A stretch of DNA of 46,082 nucleotides. Origin: Branchiostoma floridae (Eukaryota > Chordata > Leptocardii > Amphioxiformes > Branchiostomatidae). Position numbers and translations under genes: made by a program. A model generated the notes under the pieces. It was not told the DNA's origin and made no database searches. It worked only from the letters and a program-made list of their open reading frames with translations. Every line of letters begins with the position of its first letter. Within the stretch, counting starts at the first letter, position 1. The stretch covers positions 23,988,278-24,034,359 of the forward strand of contig NC_049985.1 in assembly GCF_000003815.2 (NCBI RefSeq), in the 5' to 3' direction. Shown here in pieces: positions 1 through 11,450 of the stretch.

Positions 1-714
1 GGGGGGACCCCACTATAATTAGGAGGAGCGGGGGGAAAACATGACCTATTTTAATTAAAGGGTTATTTTTCGTTAAAAAAGGCAATGCCCACCTTACTGA
101 AAACCAAATGCCTATTCTTTTAAGACATGGTTTTTTTGGGACGGTATCCTTTTTTTTTTTAATTCCTCCTGGTCGATTAAGACAGGATGAGCCAAGGCAG
201 GACAGGGCATTTTGCCGGGGGGGTTCGGGAAACCTTTTTTACCTGACCCTGCACAATGACTTTTTTATAAATTATGAAGGAGGGGTGTGTAATCACCTCT
301 TCAACCTCTCGTCTACTGGAGCACTAAGTTTCACAGGAACAGAACTCTATGCCACGTGTGAGATGGCTCCAGCAGTTCCACTTTGTTGTTCGGAGTATCC
401 GTCTCCTAACAGGACTTCCGACCAAGGATGTAAGGGGTTCCTCCTACCCCTGGCTCGTGTATCTGGCCCGTACATGCCCCTAATTTATACACGTATACTG
501 CATACATAAAGGGGAGGGGATTTCCCCATTTCATGTAAATAAGCTCAAAGGCGTCGAAAAAAATGTTGAAGAAATATAACCTCTTATATGTAAGTCTCAC
601 TTATAGCTTCCAGGGGTACGCCCTCTAAGTCGATTCTTTCACATGCAAAGTAGCCAATTGTTACTCTGGTGGCACGCGTTGGACAGGGAGAACCAAGCAA
701 AATCAGAAAAAAAG
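1..714. other. Left edge, no gene identified
   Basis: Holds homopolymer-rich sequence (poly-T, poly-G runs) and short open frames that show no family features. Likely repeat-derived. Confidence 0.5.
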
Positions 715-1354
715 CTGGCCGAACTAAAAAAAAAGTCATTTTGCTCAAATTTTGTGTGGTGATAGGGCCTTGGCCCGAACTTACAAAAAGGGCAAAGTTT
801 TGGGCCTGTGGTCACTGATTGCCATGGCAATGGCAATTTTTCAAAATGGCGGATTTTCACCAAGGGAAGGCCTAAGTCTCGTCCAAAAGAGACCCTCTTT
901 GGACTCCTGTAGCCCCCCAAAATTAACATATATCTTATTGATTCTCGCATATGTTTTAACTCATATTCTAATAAGAAAACTGATATGTAGTTATGCTCGA
1001 AATGTTTTTGTAGTGAGGTGCAGCAGATATTTTAAAATGAAGTGTTTTCGTGAATTTTCAAAATGGACAAAAATAATTTTTGACCATTTTTATGGACCAT
1101 TAGCTCATTAACAGGCAAATCAATTTGCTTGGTTTTTGGCACAGTTATAGTTTAAACCTTTGTGTACAACATATGTAAAAATAGTTTGGGCCTCCTACGG
1201 AACGGGTCGTGGTGACCCCGAGAGTAAAGGAATATTTCCATTTCAAGAAAATCCTAACAAAAGTATTGTTCCATTTTCTTGAAAATTAGTTAATGAGCTC
1301 ATGCAGTTTTTGTCAAACAATGGCAAAAATAAAAATAGAAAAAAAATCAGCATT

Positions 1355-1945
1355 TTTTGTACTGTATGACCAACGTGTTATTGAGTGCATGTGTGCATAT
1401 GTCCAGGGCATTCCTATTCCAAATTTCAGGTCATCTAATTTTTTTGCCGGTGCGTGAGCGGGTGCATGGATCAATGGATGGATCCATTGATGGATGCATG
1501 GATCGGTCACTTCAAGGAAATAGCCCTTCTATACATGCTATTGCGTAATCAAACCGGACTAACGCACGGTACCTATCTTCCGCAGATCGCAGGTTCGAAC
1601 CCCACTTGCTATTTTTTTTTTCTTTGTTAGACAAATCTCATGTAGTGTTTTTTTAATAGAAGAAAGACCTATTCAGTAATTCGATGTTTAAAAACTCTTT
1701 TTTTTTGTGATTTTGTTTAACATCAAGGCTTTTTCCAAAATACGCACCGGCCAGCTTTTTTCAGAAGCTTTCTTGTTTTAAGTTGTAAAACCAGGGTGCA
1801 GGGGCCAAAAATGTTCTTTTTTGTTTTAAAAACGGGAAAAATCACCAAATTCAGCATTTTGTTGTATTGTTTGCCGAACGTGTTATTAACCCGCTTGTGT
1901 ATATGTCCAGGGCATTTCCTTACCAAATATGAGGTCATTTGGTTG
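1355..1945. repeat. Pair of related direct repeats
   Basis: Copies near 1355-1440 and 1855-1945 share the pattern aacgtgttatt...atgtccagggcatt...accaaat...aggtcat. They lie in the spacer of the foldback element. Confidence 0.6.
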
Positions 1946-2123
1946 TAATACCAGGGTACTAGGACCAAAATATACATTTTGGTCTAAAAATGACCCAGAA
2001 AAAAACCAATAAACTCATTTTAAAGGGAATTATAAAAAATTATCGAACGACCCTGCTCTTGTAAGTGATAGGTTGGTTTCTCTGCTGCATAAGCTGATAC
2101 TGAGATTCATTTTTGGTAAGGTA

Positions 2124-2701
2124 CGAGGGGCGTTCAATAAGTAATGCCCCTGACCAATTTCCCATAGAAGGAGATTAATGTAACTTGGCACAGTTATTAG
2201 TCTTTCTCTACATAGAAACCACCCAGAGTTATGCATGTCTCCCATTGTTTGATGCAGCTCTGGACACCGTTTTTGTAGAACACCTCATGTTGGTCCTCCA
2301 ACAGGTGCCTCATCAATGGCAGAAGAGGGACGACCAGCTCTGGGAGCTGTTTCCACAGACTTCTGGTCATGTTTGAATTCAGGATGCCAGCGTTTTACAA
2401 GGTCATATGATGGGGCATCATCACCATAAGTTTCTTTCATTTCATCAAAAGTCTCCTTTGGTGTGCGTCCTTTCATACACAAAAAACGGGTCACTGCGCG
2501 ACACTCAATTGGCTCCATTTCACACTGTCTCTATTTCACACCTGACTCAGTTCAAACACTTGTACATCAGAAACCACAATTAATTCAGAGCTGCTTTTCG
2601 CGACATAAACCATAGAGATATAAATCATTACACATGCAAAACTTCATTTAGATCAAACAACTGAAAGTGGGTCAGGAGCATTACTTGTTGAACGTCCCTC
2701 G
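2124..2701 (-). mobile_element. Deleted mariner-family element with TA target sites
   Basis: Terminal inverted repeats cgaggggcgttcaataagta and cgagggacgttcaacaagta flanked by TA (2122-2123 and 2702-2703). Total 578 bp. A minus-strand frame (2518-2285) encodes a mariner N-terminal helix-turn-helix: CRAVTRFLCMKGRTPKETFD, SYDLVKRWHPEFKHDQKS and RAGRPSSAIDEA. The DDD/E catalytic domain is absent, so it is non-autonomous. Confidence 0.88.
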
Positions 2702-3270
2702 TATGACTGTTTTTCTAGGAACAATTCTGTGGTTACGATTTTCTTGAAATGGAAATATTTCTTTACTCTCGGGGTCACCACGGCCCGTTCCGTAAGAGGC
2801 CCAAATTTCTTTTAACATATGATGAATACAAAGATTGAAACTATTACTGTGCCAAAAACCAAGCAAATTGATTTGCCTGTTAATGAGCTAATGGTCCGTA
2901 AAAAAAGGATTTTTGTCCATTTTGGAAAATGCACAACACATCATTTTGAAATATCTGCTGCACCTCACTACAAAAACATTTCGAGCATAACTACATATGA
3001 TTTTTCTTCTTAGAATATGGGTTAAAACATATGTCAGAATCAATAATATATCTGTTACTTTTGGGGGGCAACAGGCGTCCAAAGGAGGTCTCTTTTGGAC
3101 GAGACTTAGGCCTTTCCTTGGTGAAAATCCGCCATTTTGAAAAATGGCCGTTGCCATGGCAACCTTAGACCGCAGATATAAACTTTGCAATTTTTTGTAA
3201 GTTTGGACCAAGGCTCTACTGCCACACATAATTTGAGGAAAATCGATTTTTTTTTTTTAGTTTTGCCAAC

Positions 3271-4014
3271 CTATGCTTGTTTTTTTTTTGTTTTTTTACA
3301 GACAGTCTCGTACGTTTTAGGATCGCGTACTGTACTATGATTCATTTACGTACTATTTTAGAAACGATTAGGTATGTAGCAAGGCTGCATATTGTGTTCA
3401 GCCATTCAACCCTATTCAGACCGGGTTTTTGCGGTCAATCAGGAGCGGGGGGTGCTTTTTATGGCCGCCCCTTCCAGCTCCTGTAACTTCTTACAATATA
3501 TTGCGACCAAATTTTCAAATGTTATAAATAAAGTATCTAAAGATGTTAAGAAATTAAACGTTATTACAACATAATATGACGTAATTATGTTGTATACATG
3601 TATTGGCCGTGCAATAATAAAATAGTATTCCCAGAAAACTTCAAGGTATGTTACAGAAATGTAACACCAAGTGCAGATAACACAATGATAAGTAAATAGC
3701 AGTAATATACAAATGTAGCAAATAAACGGGAAAAATAGTTTGTTAGAACCGAAAGTTAGCAATTTTCGATCGAAAATGCCTGTCAAAAAACGATTGCCAT
3801 GGCAACAAGAAAAAATTGAAAAAAAAATTCCAAACTGTTGCCTACGGAATCTGTGGAAATCTCACTAATTTGGTGGCTCCAGCGTAAGCCGTCCGGTGTT
3901 CTGCGAGATGAAAGTTGGCGCAGGCCTCACAAGCAAACCCTCCTCCCCCCCGTCTGAAGAGTGTTAACATTAGCTACACGCATGTTACAGATCTTATTTG
4001 ACCTGAGCACGGTG
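3271..4014. other. Non-coding stretch upstream of the NHL exons
   Basis: A possible cytoplasmic exon of the NHL gene should lie here or further upstream, but none could be recognised. A small motif, aggagcgggggg, at 3441 matches one at 24. Confidence 0.4.
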
Positions 4015-4099
4015 CTGATGACGTGTACTTTTCAGTCTGTACATGTCACAGGGATTACTGTACTGATGACGTGTATTTTTCAGGATGTACACGTAAGAG
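4015..4099 (+). repeat. Tandemly duplicated 3' splice site (48-bp offset)
   Basis: Units at 4015-4051 and 4063-4099 share ctgatgacgtgta plus ttttcag. Both carry an AG acceptor and the 48-bp offset keeps the reading frame. Confidence 0.7.
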
Positions 4100-4232
4100 G
4101 GCGTGCGTTGCTTCGGTTACGGTTCTTTACTTGGCGCTTTTGGTCTGGGGCGTAACCTTTACTATCCTCTACATCCGAGAGGTCCAGGGACTAAATGGCT
4201 TCTCAATAAACTCAACTCATCAACCCCCGGAG
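4084..4232 (+). CDS. NHL membrane gene, transmembrane exon
   Basis: Acceptor tatttttcag, donor GAG/gtgagt. It encodes 49 whole codons from CTRKRAC, through the membrane segment, to INSTHQPPE with one NST sequon. A second in-frame acceptor lies 48 bases upstream (4033-4035), which would add 16 cysteine-containing residues. Confidence 0.75.
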
Positions 4233-7200
4233 GTGAGTCTAGCGGGTCTGTCTTTAGATTTTGTACGTCAAATTTGGTAAGACTTGATTAAAAGTGCATA
4301 TGATTATCATAACAAATACGCACTATGCTATGTACATTCTTGATATATGTTTTCATGGAGCTTGCGGCTAATGGTTTTCGTTTTGTTTTTTTGTTTTGGT
4401 ACGGCCGGGCCCCTAAAACTTAGCTATTTGTAATTAAAATCATCCCGACATCCAGTAACAAATGCCCCGTAAGCCAATCCGAGAGGTAACTTCACAGTAT
4501 CCGGCAGTCCACCGGGGGTGTGGTGGCCTCGGGGCCCGGTCGGGCCACATCACTTAGAAGATGCTGAACTTCAATCTTAACAGGAGACATATTCTATCAT
4601 TGTGAATTACCAGAAACTCTCATCCTTATAGTAAGAATTTTTATAACCTACAAGCAAGGAGGTTAGAAAAATTTCTTTCTCCAAAAAAGTTCAAAGACGT
4701 TACAAAACAAAATATGTCTATGCATAACAATAACCACTGGTCCCTTTGTCATGGCACAAGTCGTATGGAGGTACTAATTACGACATGTCGACTTGAGAGA
4801 TTGGCAGATTTACTAAAAACTTTACTTACATTGTAAAACGTGATGGTCCAAACTCTTTTAAAAAATCTATGGCAATGTTTCAAAATGATTGAAAATGAAA
4901 TAAATCATTTGAAATGCCCTGTTCCACACTCAGGGGTAGCTGAATATATTGTATTTGGTCTCTGTTTTGAGTCATGAGGTGATTTCAAAAAAGGTACCCT
5001 GAAATTATAAGTGTGAACAAGCAGGAAAATTTTTGTACATAAACCTTATTAGTTTCTGAAAGGGAACCTATGTCAGTATGTACTAAAATATCTCCATGTA
5101 ACTCGCGCTTTGGGAATGGTTTTCTAAACTACTTTTTGTTGGAAAAAGTAAACATCATATTAAATGGTTATATTTTGAAATTCATAATATGTAACTTCAT
5201 AAATGACCAATGGTTGCACGCCTATAGTTCTTTTTTCGGTATTCTCCAAATTTGAGACCTTTTCAAGCTTTTATGACGGAGTTATGACAATTTTCCTATA
5301 AGATATTAAAAGAGGTGCTCATATGCCCTGGATAAGTTTAAGTCTATAAAGTAGATGACATTGTATGAATAAAAAGTAGTCTCCAATTCATGAACACAAC
5401 TGGTTATCATAGAACTGCACGGGATTACGACATTCCGAACCGTTTCCCATTCACTTTATTTTTAGTGAAATCGTATTTCTGCATTGCGCATCGTCAGCAA
5501 ACCGGCTAAGGGCAAAAAAAAACGAAATTTCTTAAACGTCGTCGACAAATCGACTGCATACATGTGCGCTTAAAAAAAAACAGTATACGCGGTAGCAGTC
5601 AGTTGCCGCATCGGTTGAAGGGACATTATTTACCACGCGAGCGTCGCCATTTTGAAGTTGTTTGGCGTTACGACGAGAAAATCAATACATTTGTTTTACA
5701 ATGTATTGTCTGTTGTTGTACAAACATGCAGACAGGCAAACAGAGAAAGTAAGACAAAAATTGGAATGAAGTAATAATTCGTCATTTTTATATTACAGAC
5801 AAAATTTGCCAATAGCTCTCTTGAAGAAACATCAACAATTATGACGTCCACGGCGAATAGCAGTCAACGAACATCAACAATTCTGACGTCCACGGACAAT
5901 AGCAGTCAACAAACATCAACAATAATGACGTCCACCACCAATAGCAGTCAAGGTAAGTGTATGTTTTACTAAGTGGGCGTAATATGAAGCTAACTTTAAA
6001 GACGGTGGCGTCTTTTCTACAATATGAAATCCCTTTAAAACACAAGAATACAGATGGTGATTTGGCAGATTTGACGATTCTACTGTTAGAGATTGCAATC
6101 GGGATCTCTTTTCTACAAATCTAAATCGGGAATCTGGATCTGGAAGTATACTGGTCAGTTCCCCAAAAAAAGGTAAAACCCACGGATGAATGTGTGTTCA
6201 ATAACAGTAGAAGCCAGTTAATTGCACGTCGGATAACCGCATATTTCGGTCAATTACACGGAATCCCAACCCCCTTTCACTCTGTTGTTAGTGACTTTGA
6301 TTATCTACACGACAAAAAAAGTCACCAATGCCGGATAATTGAACGAAAATTTGTTAAACATCGTCGACAAAATGAGTGAAAATGCGTGCTGCTAAAATCA
6401 TCATACGCGGTACTAATGAACCGATAACTGCTTGTGTAAAGGCGCAACACCGATAACATGTGTAAAATTGTTATTAGGAGAAAAAGAAAGAGATAGTGTA
6501 GGAGGTCTAGGGCGGGTCACAGTGTATCGGCACTATAAAGAGACGACCGCACGATAAAGGCCATCAAAGCCGGCATTACGATTTGGCAGATAACTTTCTT
6601 TGACATAATTAATAAAAAGTGTTCTTTATCTGTCCATTGTCTAATCACAAATTTAAGGCCACGGGAAATATGTTTTGCGTTAAGGAGAAAATATTTGCAA
6701 TGGTTTTACGTTCTTGGCAGCCATTTGGAAACCACACATCTATTCGGGTCATACAGATGGACATAGCAGTCGCTTTTGGCGGTGCGGTGCTCTCGTCGAT
6801 TATCAACTGTCAGTGTCACTGATATGACCGTATCTACACTCTGGACAGTACATGTACATGCACGTATCTAGTATTGTTGGCAGTCAAACCTGTCCGAGCA
6901 TCAGACAGCACACTGCTCTGGACTGACCCGTAGTAGTCATTGATGTGTCACATTGAGTACGCTGTAACGTATATACTATACGGTCAAACTGGGTAGATTC
7001 GCATTATTACACACCTGATAATAGCAAGAAATATGCTGGCAATTTGGGTGTGCAATTAAACGGTTTCTACTGTACCAGATCTGGAAGTATACAAATACTA
7101 AAATCAGGATCCGGCTTTGCTGGCAGAGGTCCTAATCGTGACCATTATCGACAAAGACTCCGATCGCGATTCTGCCAGATCGTGATCTTTCTCCATGTAT

Positions 7201-8423
7201 AAATTCATTGTAAATTCCGCCCATAGGCTATTTGCAAGTATACAATGAAATAATAACAATGATAAAGAATAGTATACCATTAGTATACTATTTTCATTAA
7301 ATAATGAAATCCGTATAAAAAAAGTGAAATGAGACTCGTCAACCAGCAGCGCTACTTCTAATCTGAAACGGTTGTTATTCCGCTTGGCTTCTTTTCTGTG
7401 TGCAGAACATCGAGTATGAAATTCCTTACATTTTGGGAGGTAGAATTTTTGAGTGTTGTTAGCAAAATGACAACTTTATTCTTTACACTTATGTGTGATG
7501 GTTACAAGTGTATTAGAAGTTCTTTATTGCAATGAGTGTATTTTGCAGGAACCTTTTCTCCTAACCTAACCTTTTGCGGGAAGGTAAAATCCGACAAGAT
7601 AACCTTTGGCGGGGCAGGAAGAGAGGAGGGCAAATTTTCAGAAATCTCGGGAGTGGCCGTATCTGCCAATAATGAGGTTTTCGTGGCTGATCGTCTCAAC
7701 AAACGGGTCCAAGTCTTCAGCCTGAACGGAACCTTTCTCCGACTGTTTTCAACGGTCTCGCCCGGAGGGGAAATTATCCAACCCCATGACGTCACCATAA
7801 ACAGAGCGGGTCATCTGTGGGTTGTAGGATTCAACATTGATGGAAAAAGTCCCGCCTTTCTTCATGTCCTGCGTTACAACCTTGAAGGCCGGCAAGTGTC
7901 CACCTTTAACAAGTGGCACTCAAGAGGTATGGCTACCATTACCACGGACTCGCGCAATAACAACGTCATCGTATGGAATCAAAGGGAGGTGCTTATCTTC
8001 CACCCAAACGGCACGCGCCTAGGAAAGTTCAGATTGCCTTTGACACATACTTTGCACGACAACATCGCAGTAGACGACAAAGGAAACTTTTTTCTAGCCT
8101 CTTCACATCACCGCATTGTCAAAGTGTTTTCTAGCAAGGGACATTACTTGTACCAATTTGGAGCGTCTACTAACAAAAAGGTAAAGGGCCGTCCGAAAAG
8201 CATTTGCATTGACGCTTTTGGGCGAGTCCTGGTGGCGCAGAATGCATCTGGAGGACGAGTGGACATATTCACGCGCGATGGGGACTTCGTTCGAACCATT
8301 CTTAACAGCTCAGACGCTATTCCAGAGCCATTTAGGCTTGCACTAGCACCGGGAGGACAGTTGGTAGTTGCATATAAAGAGAACTTCGTAAGCATCTTCC
8401 CGTGCCAAAAGGTATATCCATAG
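4084..8423 (+). CDS. Type II membrane protein with mucin-like stalk and NHL beta-propeller (3' three exons)
   Basis: Exons 4084-4232, 5799-5952 and 7549-8423 join in matching phases (0, then 1), giving at least 391 residues. Order: basic CTRKR, a hydrophobic segment (ACVASVTVLYLALLVWGVTF) with the positive side at its N-terminus, so a type II anchor; a Thr/Ser stalk of three 14-residue repeats with NSS sequons; then six NHL-type blades ending CQKVYP. NHL propellers bind protein or RNA partners in TRIM2/3-like and PAM-like proteins; here the propeller is predicted outside the cell. The cytoplasmic N-terminal exon or exons were not found; the first exon here needs one base from an upstream exon. 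The ligand is unknown. Confidence 0.82.
4233..5798 (+). other. Intron of the NHL gene
   Basis: AT-rich. Contains one copy (about 5440-5640) of a repeat also seen at 6300-6440 (cgaaatttcttaaacgtcgt versus cgaaaatttgttaaacatcg). Confidence 0.5.
5799..5952 (+). CDS. NHL membrane gene, stalk exon with 42-nt repeats
   Basis: Acceptor tattacag, donor G/gtaagt. It encodes TKFANSSLEE, then three 14-residue repeats of the form TSTI(M/L)TST-x-NSSQ-x (about 5829-5952). These are rich in Ser/Thr with one N-glycosylation sequon each, an extended glycosylated stalk. Confidence 0.82.
6205..7072. mobile_element. Non-autonomous pogo/mariner-like element, 868 bp
   Basis: Ends cagtagaagccagttaattg and, inverted, cagtagaaaccgtttaattg; TA follows the right end (7073-7074). 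Inside the intron between the stalk and propeller exons. No transposase frame. Confidence 0.6.
7549..8423 (+). CDS. NHL membrane gene, propeller exon and stop
   Basis: The acceptor ttttgcag at 7546-7548 joins in phase 1. Six blades can be traced by their repeating pattern of hydrophobic strand, D/N-x-G turn, then xVxVF: GVAVSANNEVFVADRLNKR, HDVTINRAGHLWVVGF, TITTDSRNNNVIVW, IAVDDKGNFFLASSHHR, ICIDAFGRVLVAQNA, LALAPGGQLVVAYKEN. The cysteines in LTFCGK and FPCQK lie at the two ends and could staple the ring (inference). The whole domain is one exon. Confidence 0.88.
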
Positions 8424-8530
8424 AAAGAAACACCAAATGTTAGTGATCCCCAAAAAGAATATCCGTAGTGATCCCACTAAATGGCATATCCGCAGTGATT
8501 CCTGCCAAATGGTATATCCGTAGTGACTTT
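8402..8530 (+). repeat. Minisatellite overlapping the NHL stop codon
   Basis: Degenerate units built on tgccaaatggtatatccgta and gtgatccc, spaced roughly 27-46 bases. The first unit is the coding end itself (tgccaaaaggtatatccata, then g), so the stop codon is a repeat unit. Confidence 0.75.
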
Positions 8531-8773
8531 CCTCACTTCACTCAAAACTCAGATGAAAAAGCTTCGGCTAGGGCAATCCCTCGGATAGGACGTCAAATGG
8601 AGGTCCCGTGCCCGTTAAAGGGCCCACCGCACTTACCGAAAAGAATAGGGATCATTCCCGGTGTGAGTAGATCAAACCTTACAGTCTTGTCCCCGGGTTG
8701 ACATCTTGCAAAGGTGATAGCCATCTGTTATGTGAATGCTTCCACAAATGTGGTAAAACTGAATGAATAGATC

Positions 8774-8779
8774 AATAAA
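8774..8779 (+). terminator. Candidate poly(A) signal for the NHL gene
   Basis: AATAAA about 350 bases past the stop codon, beyond the first minisatellite block. Usage is not shown. Confidence 0.35.
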
Positions 8780-9529
8780 TGAATGCCTCCATCTTAGCGG
8801 CTCTAGTTGACCAGTTGAAAGTTTTTACGGTTTATGACATGAATATTCGAATATTAACTGCAAACAGCATTTTTTGACCACAAAGTATTCCACAATAGTG
8901 ATTACTATGTAAATTTAAATTTACATAGAGAACCAATATCAAATTTAAATTTCAACTCAGATATCCAGAGCCACAGTTCCAGAAAATAAAAACAATTTAA
9001 GGCAAATCATGACAATATCCAACCTTAAACAATTCACAATACTATTTCGATGACCGTCAGCTTGGAACAATTCAAGTGAATCACATCGAAATCCTTCTTT
9101 CAAAAAATACCTAAAATTTCCTAATAGAAAAAACATCCAATGCCTTTTGATTTGTATATTTTTCCTGTTTTATATGTCTTCTTTATGTTTGCATTAACAC
9201 GCATTAACTTTCTGCGTAAACATTCAAGTCATCTATATTATATTGTGTACTGTATAGTACATTCGTATTTCAGAAATCTGATTTTGATTCTGTTAAATTT
9301 GTTTATGTCATAAGATTTTATGAAGTTATTAGTTGTTAGTCCATTGGACTTTTTATTTGCTTATCTATTCATAGTTTGTCTTGATTAATTAATTTAACTG
9401 AAATATAACATTTGACAAAGGAAAACTTTTACATTATGCACATTTTTCAGACCTCCCTTGCACTAGCATATCTTATCTATATTTCTTTGCTATTCGTTTA
9501 TTATGTTTTTAAGTTCGCATGAACAAACA
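8780..9529. other. AT-rich intergenic stretch
   Basis: No open frame of note, no RNA gene and no clear transposon ends. A small perfect palindrome (gtaaatttaaatttac, near 8910) is present. Confidence 0.5.
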
Positions 9530-9700
9530 AACAATGCCCCAAATGGCATATGGGTTATGATCCCCAAAATTTCATATCCGTAGTGATCCACGCTAAATTG
9601 CATTTCCGTAATGTTACCCCCCAAGAACATAACCGTAGTGATCCCTGTTAAAATGGCTAAACTGTACATGTTGTGATTCCCTCTAAATAGCATTAGATCC
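9530..9700 (+). repeat. Second block of the same minisatellite
   Basis: Units such as catatccgtagtgatcc and aacataaccgtagtgatccc match the block at 8402-8530. About 1 kb of AT-rich sequence lies between the two blocks. Confidence 0.7.
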
Positions 9701-9834
9701 CTTTAATGGGAAAATAGTCTACAGAAACCTTAAATCAACACATCACCTATTCGGTGATGAATCAAACTCTCTCTAATATCACATCTCATTCCGTTCTAGC
9801 AAATGTACAAGTCATATTGTTATTATATGATATG

Positions 9835-10260
9835 ATAAAGATTAATTGTTTTGTAATATAATACTAGACAAAGTCATTTTATTGCAATGTGATAGGCAAA
9901 GTTTTGCTCTTCTAATATGAGAATTTTGTCATTTTATTATTATTAATTAGTTTCAGGTGATTAGTGAATATAGTCAACACCATTTTTCTCACTGTACACT
10001 GTAATGCTTTTCTTTATATAGTCATGGTTTTGTAATTTCATATGAGATAAATTCATGGTTGTATACAATGAGAGGAGGCAAAGGCATGGTTTTGTAAATA
10101 TGAAAGGAGACAAAGTGGCGTTTTGTAATATGATATGAGACAAAGTCATGACTTTGGATTAATATATGGGACAAAATTTGCTCTAAGAGTGGAGATAAAG
10201 TCATGGTTGTGTAATATGATATGAGGCAATATCTTGGTTTTGTAATACAATATGAGAAGG
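9835..10260 (+). repeat. AT-rich minisatellite, about 31-bp unit
   Basis: Degenerate repetition of tcatggttttgtaatatga followed by tatgagacaaag. Units are clearest at 10020-10250 and fade leftward. Confidence 0.75.
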
Positions 10261-10393
10261 TGTTTACTTTGCTTGATAGGGGTAAATAGTCGAAGACATA
10301 TATTACCTTTTATCTTCGATACTGTAAAATTTGTTTTTATTTATCAAGAATAGAAAATGGAAACATAGGCTTGGCTATTGTGCTGATGAAAGT

Positions 10394-10460
10394 ATTTTCT
10401 CCGCCAGGCGTCGCTAATGCCTGATCTACGTCATATTAGCGCAGCCTAGCGGAGAAGATA
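10394..10460. repeat. Imperfect hairpin, about 22-bp arms
   Basis: ttctccgccaggcgtcgcta pairs with the reverse complement of tagcgcagcctagcggagaa with three mismatches; loop about 17 bases. Probably a small transposon remnant. Confidence 0.55.
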
Positions 10461-10599
10461 AGGAAGTGCAATTGGTACTAGCCTCCTCGTAGCACAGTCC
10501 AAGTTACAATATTCAAACTGTGTAGCAAGGTACAGACATTTCATATAGATCCTGAATGGGTATTTTCTAGGTCAAAATTATTCTTTTTTTAATCAAGTT

Positions 10600-10851
10600 T
10601 TAAAAAAAAACAGATTGATGTGGCCGAAGTATCGCAATTTTTAGAGCCAATTCAATCTCTGCTGGATAAAAATCAGGAATTTTGTTGCGGACGTTTCCAA
10701 TAACGTCGATCTCTCTTTTGACTTTTTTTAAATCAAGTTGTAGATATTGAATTGCCCCTAAATATTGTAAACCTTGATGCCTTACGTTCATTAACAACTC
10801 ATACCAATGATTGATTTCACTGACACGGAAATGATGATGATCAATGACCAA
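10600..10851 (-). other. Unrecognised protein-like open frame, 83 aa
   Basis: Encodes a hydrophilic sequence with INHWYELLMNVRHQGLQYLG and NKIPDFYPAEIELALKIAIL. Its composition looks protein-like and unlike the repeat translations around it, but the family was not recognised and no splice partner was found. It could be an exon of an unseen gene, or a transposon scrap. Confidence 0.25.
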
Positions 10852-11084
10852 TGATTATGTCACAATTGGGAAAGAGGCCAGTTTCATTCTTATTTTCCCA
10901 CTTTCTCTAAGACCAATGGCAGATCTTGGTCAAGCTGCATCATGGCAAGTTGAATAAAGCATCAGGACGTACATCAGCATGGTTGGTGTTTTTCACTAGG
11001 ATCACAGAACAACATTCCAAGACAAGATCTAGAGAGGCAATATTTAAAAAATGTTTCAGTCACTGTAATTTTTCCGAATAAATA

Positions 11085-11160
11085 GCGTCGAGGGTTCCAC
11101 AAGGAACCTTCCCAGGACCATTGCCCTTCATCTTGTACATAAACTACTTTCCAGACAAGT
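11085..11160 (+). mobile_element. Degraded LINE reverse transcriptase scrap
   Basis: Reads RVPQGTFPGPLPFILYINYF, a decayed match to the GVPQGTVLGPLLFLLYIND block of the LINE at 15.6 kb. Nothing coherent was traced on either side. Confidence 0.55.
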
Positions 11161-11164
11161 AGAC

Positions 11165-11450
11165 AGACAGTAGAAAGCCATTTGAGTACTAGAAATTACT
11201 TCGTTACTTTTGTAGAAGGCTCTAGAACTATTGGATTAACCGCGTGAAAGCAAAAGTCGGTGGCCCGGAAACTTCCTTTTTCACCGTTGTCTTGATATAA
11301 GACGCCATGACGTCAAGATAAGAAAGGGTGCGTTACTTTTACCACTTGAATTTCAGAGTAATAACAGTGGACAGAGAGCAGAAAGCCATTTGAGTACTAG
11401 AAAATTACTTTGTTACTCTTCAAGAAGACTTTCAATTTATTGCATTAACC
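11165..11450 (+). repeat. Local direct repeat pair
   Basis: About 75-bp copies at 11165-11240 and 11370-11450 share agaaagccatttgagtacta then gaaattactt and a final ttaacc. The function of the intervening 130 bp is unclear. Confidence 0.6.

Larger units (their letters stand above)
715..3270. mobile_element. Large foldback (inverted-repeat) element
   Basis: About 550-bp arms: 715-1275 reads in reverse complement across about 2715-3270. Shared blocks include ttagctcattaacaggcaaa and the cggaac...gtgaccccgagagtaaag segment (1199-1228 versus 2770-2795). The arms diverge by point changes. The central spacer holds direct subrepeats (1355-1440 and 1850-1945) and a mariner insertion. No transposase of its own was found. 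Target duplications not resolved. Confidence 0.75.

Noticed and set aside
1530-1612. tRNA-like sequence with a B-box (ggttcgaacccc) and a T-run
   Set aside because: T-stem pairs at only three of five positions, the anticodon arm does not fold and no acceptor stem is visible. At best a tRNA-derived SINE scrap.
7502-8395. Minus-strand frames over the NHL exon
   Set aside because: Shadows of the plus-strand propeller coding sequence.
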